A program made the translations under genes and the position numbers. The notes below the pieces were generated by a model, which made no database searches, had not been told where the DNA came from, and saw only the letters and a program-made list of their open reading frames with translations. A stretch of 64,000 nt of DNA from contig CALNXK010000022.1 of the NCBI GenBank assembly GCA_942486035.1, forward strand, positions 3,598,501-3,662,500, read 5' to 3'. Shown here one piece after another: positions 60,034 through 64,000 of the stretch. How positions within the stretch are numbered: the stretch's first letter is position 1; every line of letters begins with the position of its first letter. Source of the stretch: Porites lobata. Taxonomy: Eukaryota > Cnidaria > Anthozoa > Scleractinia > Poritidae.

Positions 60034-62915
60034 GGATATTACGTGGCCGCACAGAGACACGAAATTTCTCTTCGAGTGTTGAAAAACATTTCACGAGTGA
60101 GCCCTCCTTTCGAACTGTTTTATGATGAATTTAAAGTTACAAGATGGTGCACAAAGACATCTTGTCTTTGTTGAGTGTTACGTAGTAAAATTGCTTTCAT
60201 GTGTTGCGTGACTTTCTCGAATGTTCTCTACGTTTTTGGATGATTCATGAATAATTAATTAGGGCATGCTTACATTTCAGCATGAGTCAGCAGATTTGCT
60301 TCAGTTACTGAAATCATAAAATATGTCGAAAAGCTACCACTATTCACCTGTTTAGTATTTTCTAGAACCTTATTTCAAACAGTATACAAGTTCCAAGCGA
60401 GTTCTTTTGACGAACTAAGTTTTTTCCCACGAGCTGGACTGCTGTGTTTAGTCAAGTGTGACGAAGGTCGATTTTCATGTTCTGTGTTTACAAGTTGGCG
60501 GACGCCGTAAGATATCTGAAGTTCAATTTGAGAGTTTGTTATTATTGACAGAGAGTGTTTAGTTTTACTTAAGTTCAAGTCAAGTTTGTGTTGGCGGATA
60601 CTGTGTTTTAAAGCTCTGTAAAGGCTATGTTCCTCTGGTATTAAACTTCCTTGTGTTAATCCGACATCCCTGCTTGCTGATAGTCAGTGAATAATTATCC
60701 TCAAAACATTCGAACTCGTAACATTGAGTTTTAGCAAATTCCATGCTCAATGTAATTGACTCCTTACCCATGCCTTACTTATCTTTAATCAGTACATGAG
60801 ACTGCAATGCTATTTTTGTAGCCTGATGTGACTAAGGAAAATAGAGAATTCTGTTTTCACTGTTTGTTTTGTTAGACTTGTTATTCACCGCCAGTAACCT
60901 CATATTTGACTTAGGTCTGAACGTTTAGACCCAAGTCAAATTTAGAAAGATTTGTATGGAGTCATCAGAGCATAACTGAGCTAATATCTCAGAGACAATT
61001 TGTCCCGAAATGCTAGTTTTTGGCAAGTAGGCCTCTTGGATGTTGCTCTTTTCAGAATATCCTGACAAATCCCATAATTTCACAAATTAACACCTACTCT
61101 TACCATATTTCATTTCTTACTATTCCTCCGCATTTACAATTAATCAGTTCCACCACGCCGAAGTGTACGCTCCGTAACGTCTTGGTAGAATTCATTTCGT
61201 GTTTGCTCTCTTATTACTGGGGTGCCCGGCAAGCCCAGTCATAAAATGGGTTTTCGGTCGTCGGTGTCACAAAGTGGTCATCCGGGGGAGGGAAAACACG
61301 AGGGTCTGGTACGTAGAAACGATGTTCTCACAAATAGTTTCATAGGGTTTTCTCTTGCATGAACCCTTGCAGGGATACTTTTTGTACCTTGTCTGCGCTC
61401 CCCCTGAAAAACCCACAAGGCATTGCAAACATGAAGAAGGCTATTTGCGTTGTTCGAAGCTATTCGACCATGGGAGTAACTCTATAATTTTTTTATTGTT
61501 CGAGTTTAAGTCAGTTAGATGATGTTGGCGCTGGGAAACTCAGAGAAATGCTCGCGTTGCATTCAAACCGACACGCCGTTCACGGTAGGTTCACACTAAA
61601 AGACTGAAAAGATGACTGTGAGCGTCAGGTTTGGAACGCCGTGGCTGCTTCGTGAACTATCGATCGATGTAGTACATGAGCAATTAAGAAGCACAATTTA
61701 TGAGCAAAGTATTTCACCAGTTGACGACACTATGGCTGAAGACTTGATTGTAAGCCGTCATAGTCAGTGAAGCGAACAACTCAGTTGCCGATGAATGGCA
61801 GATGAATCCTGATGTGAGGCACGTCCATAAGCGAGGGACGTGACAACTTTGCCATGTTAGAAGACTGGCTTTTCCTTTAAATATTTCCTTCTATTTAATG
61901 CAACACACGCCACTTTGGAGATCTAAATTTCGGATACTGAGGATAAAGAAGACACGGACAAAAATAGGAACTCGGAGAATTTCGCACACAAGTTTAAAGC
62001 TTCTCCGGGACATCCCATCCGGGAGCTTCACGGAGAGCGACTGACAAGGTTTGGTGACTGAGTAGAGCATACAAGTGTAGCCCACGTCGAGGTTTCCGGG
62101 GGTTTGCTTTTGTTTGTATCTGTATCTTGCTAAGCTTTTGTCATTAAATTTGTACAAGATCTTGTGATCACAATTCTGTGTTTTCGCCCATTCAGCAAGC
62201 ACGCTATATTGATGTCAGCATTAGCGAGTTTCAGAAACATGCCTTTGAAAATTTTCAGCTCTCGTGATGTTTCTTGATATTTCTTTTACCATTTTATGGA
62301 GATGTAAACTGAAGTCACCGCAAAATGGAAACTTAAAAAAAGCGTATAATCCATTTATCTCGAAACATAACACACATGACTTATACGACCTTTATTTTCG
62401 TAAAGGTGTTTTGAATACGAACGAACACAGTCAATGTGAGGGGCAAAAACAGCATAGGATTTTAACTAATATAAGGGTCAATTATTGTGCGTTGAGATGA
62501 ATCGCTTGAAAAGAGAGACTTCGCTTGAAGATGTGATCAGAAGTAAACAAAGGCATAAATATCCAAGGAGTCACTGTGAATAGTGTTTCCATATTGATTA
62601 GCTGGCACAAAAACCTTGGACGAGTTATAAAGCGGCATAGTTTCCATGAAGAAAAGTTAGTCTTGGGTGAGACAAACAGAACTGGGGCGAATTTTTAACT
62701 CACATCGGTATCAGGTAAAAAATACACTATCGATCGTTTCATCTATTTACATTGTTTGAAGTGCGTGCTGGTGAACGCAACAAACTTTTTTAGGTCTCAA
62801 AATGCAAAAGATTTTATTCCTTTAAGTTAGAGAAAAATACCGTGAGGAAAATCTTAAAACTGAATACTTTTCATCTTGTGGAAAAAATAGTGCGTTTTCA
62901 TGTAGACTGAGCATA
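60034..62915. other. Region downstream of CHT-B
   Basis: Nothing firmly supported. A 103-aa minus frame at 61891-62202 has no recognisable domain. Confidence 0.35.
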
Positions 62916-64000
62916 GGCGTACGGGCCGGGGGGGCGAGGGGGGCTGCAGCCCCCCCAAACTTTGGGCAACTCAGATTTTTTGGGCAGCGAGAGAAAATTT
63001 GGGCAAAACCAGTTTTTTAACACGTTTCCGTGTTTTTTAAATCATTATTTTGAGGAGATAAATATTTTCTATTTTAACCTGAAGTTGGCGTAATAATCCA
63101 GTACTGTTACATTCACACGAGACAGTGGTTGCCTAGCACGTAATGAGTTTCTGGTTATAAGGGAAGGGTATCATGTGCTGCAATGGGCTATTTCCAGTCG
63201 TGAATTGATTAGGATAAACTTCCGCCTAACTTTCTAGAATCATCTCCGCTCGTAGAACAGTGTATGGCAGATAGCATCAGCAATGGGTCTGAAAGTGAAG
63301 AAGTGGCCGACCAATTCTCAGTTTGAATTACGCGAAGAATCGTAATTTTTTTTAAAAAAATCTATCGAGTGGTTTAAAAATTATTCACTAATTTGTTAAA
63401 GTAGACCAAAATGTTTACAAAACCGCTACCAAGAGCGCCATGATACATACTAAATACTCAAATCCTTTTTTGGCCAGAGCTATCTCCATGATCTTTTACC
63501 AACGTTTTTAAAACGACTGAAACTACTATGAGGTGAAATTGCATGTCAAAGGCACTTTGTTTTCTACAGATAACGGCCAAACATCAAGATTTTCCTTTTT
63601 TACCGTAGTTCTAACGATAAAAACTTTATCCCAAAATATCTCCGCAACGCTCTTACAGATTCCGTTTTAACTTCACGAACATAGAGGCGACTATTGGAGG
63701 AAAATGCTTCCGTGAACTCCGATGTTATTGCAACCCGGATCATAACAAATTTTCATCTTTATCTAATACAACTGTAGTGGCAATTTTTCCAACTGTTTGT
63801 TTATGGTGTCGTAGTTTATGCTCAAAAAAAACTTCACAGGTATTGACCCTGAAAAACTGTATCGAGCCACTTTCATATACTAGTACCGCCTATGTTGTTG
63901 CATCGTATGGCCCTCGTTTCTGTTCGTCTGTTTTGTAAAAATTTGGGCAACTTGCAAGAATTTTTTGGGCAAATGGTTTACCGCCCCCCCTGGCAAAAAA
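62916..64000. mobile_element. TIR element, right end cut by the window edge
   Basis: The left end has GGCGTACGGGCCGGGGGGG, then CTGCAGCCCCCCC and TTTGGGCAACTCAGATTTTT. Near the window end the inverted-style AATTTGGGCAACTTGCAAGA, AATTTTTTGGGCAAATGG and CCGCCCCCCCTGGC appear. About 1.1 kb with no coding frame. Confidence 0.5.

Noticed and set aside
61891..62202. 103-aa minus frame
   Set aside because: No recognisable family, splice sites or poly(A) signal.

Overview
This is eukaryotic genomic DNA, AT-rich, with long introns and dense non-autonomous transposons. The gene content and repeat style suggest an anthozoan cnidarian, most likely a stony coral. That assignment is an inference from protein character and repeat types, because I could not search a database.

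Three multi-exon genes lie on the + strand. (1) 2032-24484 is a TDRD5-like germ-granule (piRNA-pathway) gene. I reconstructed 22 coding exons by splice sites and phase; together they give one open frame of 928 aa with three LOTUS/OST-HTH domains, one extended Tudor domain and a long C-terminal region. (2) 31878-39054 (CHT-A) and (3) 50544-59386 (CHT-B) are tandem paralogues of the sodium-dependent high-affinity choline transporter (SLC5A7/CHT1 family). Each has seven coding exons with matching intron positions and phases, 540 and 538 aa, and a probable splice acceptor just before the ATG that implies an upstream non-coding exon.

Intergenic and intronic space is filled with mobile DNA. The three non-LTR retrotransposon remnants with coding homology are a reverse-transcriptase C-terminus at 27.06-27.86 kb, another at 45.65-46.11 kb and an antisense one at 50.98-51.56 kb; there is also an antisense ORF1-like piece at 46.4-47.0 kb. 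Many terminal-inverted-repeat (TIR) elements have target-site duplications (TSDs) that can be read directly. These include 9-bp-TSD elements at 15.39-16.54, 21.08-22.45, 35.46-35.60, 43.27-43.41 and 47.01-47.10 kb, an 8-bp-TSD hAT-like element at 56.5-58.0 kb, and a 5-bp-TSD element at 9.6-10.9 kb. A structurally odd class has roughly 6-bp TSDs, G/C-run termini and interiors made of degenerate short words (0.63-1.0, 2.4-2.9, 3.25-3.58 and 32.2-32.6 kb). tRNA-derived SINE heads occur at about 0.2, 19.6 and 59.8 kb.

The most notable items are: the TDRD5-like gene, which itself belongs to a transposon-defence pathway, with introns crowded by self-complementary transposons; a 1.37-kb TIR element whose 146-bp deletion derivative sits in CHT-A; the 6-bp-TSD degenerate-word class; a long-TIR element carrying a small ORF (41.8-42.7 kb); and a one-codon insertion at the exon 3/4 junction of CHT-B. 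I see no convincing bacterial, viral or CRISPR content.
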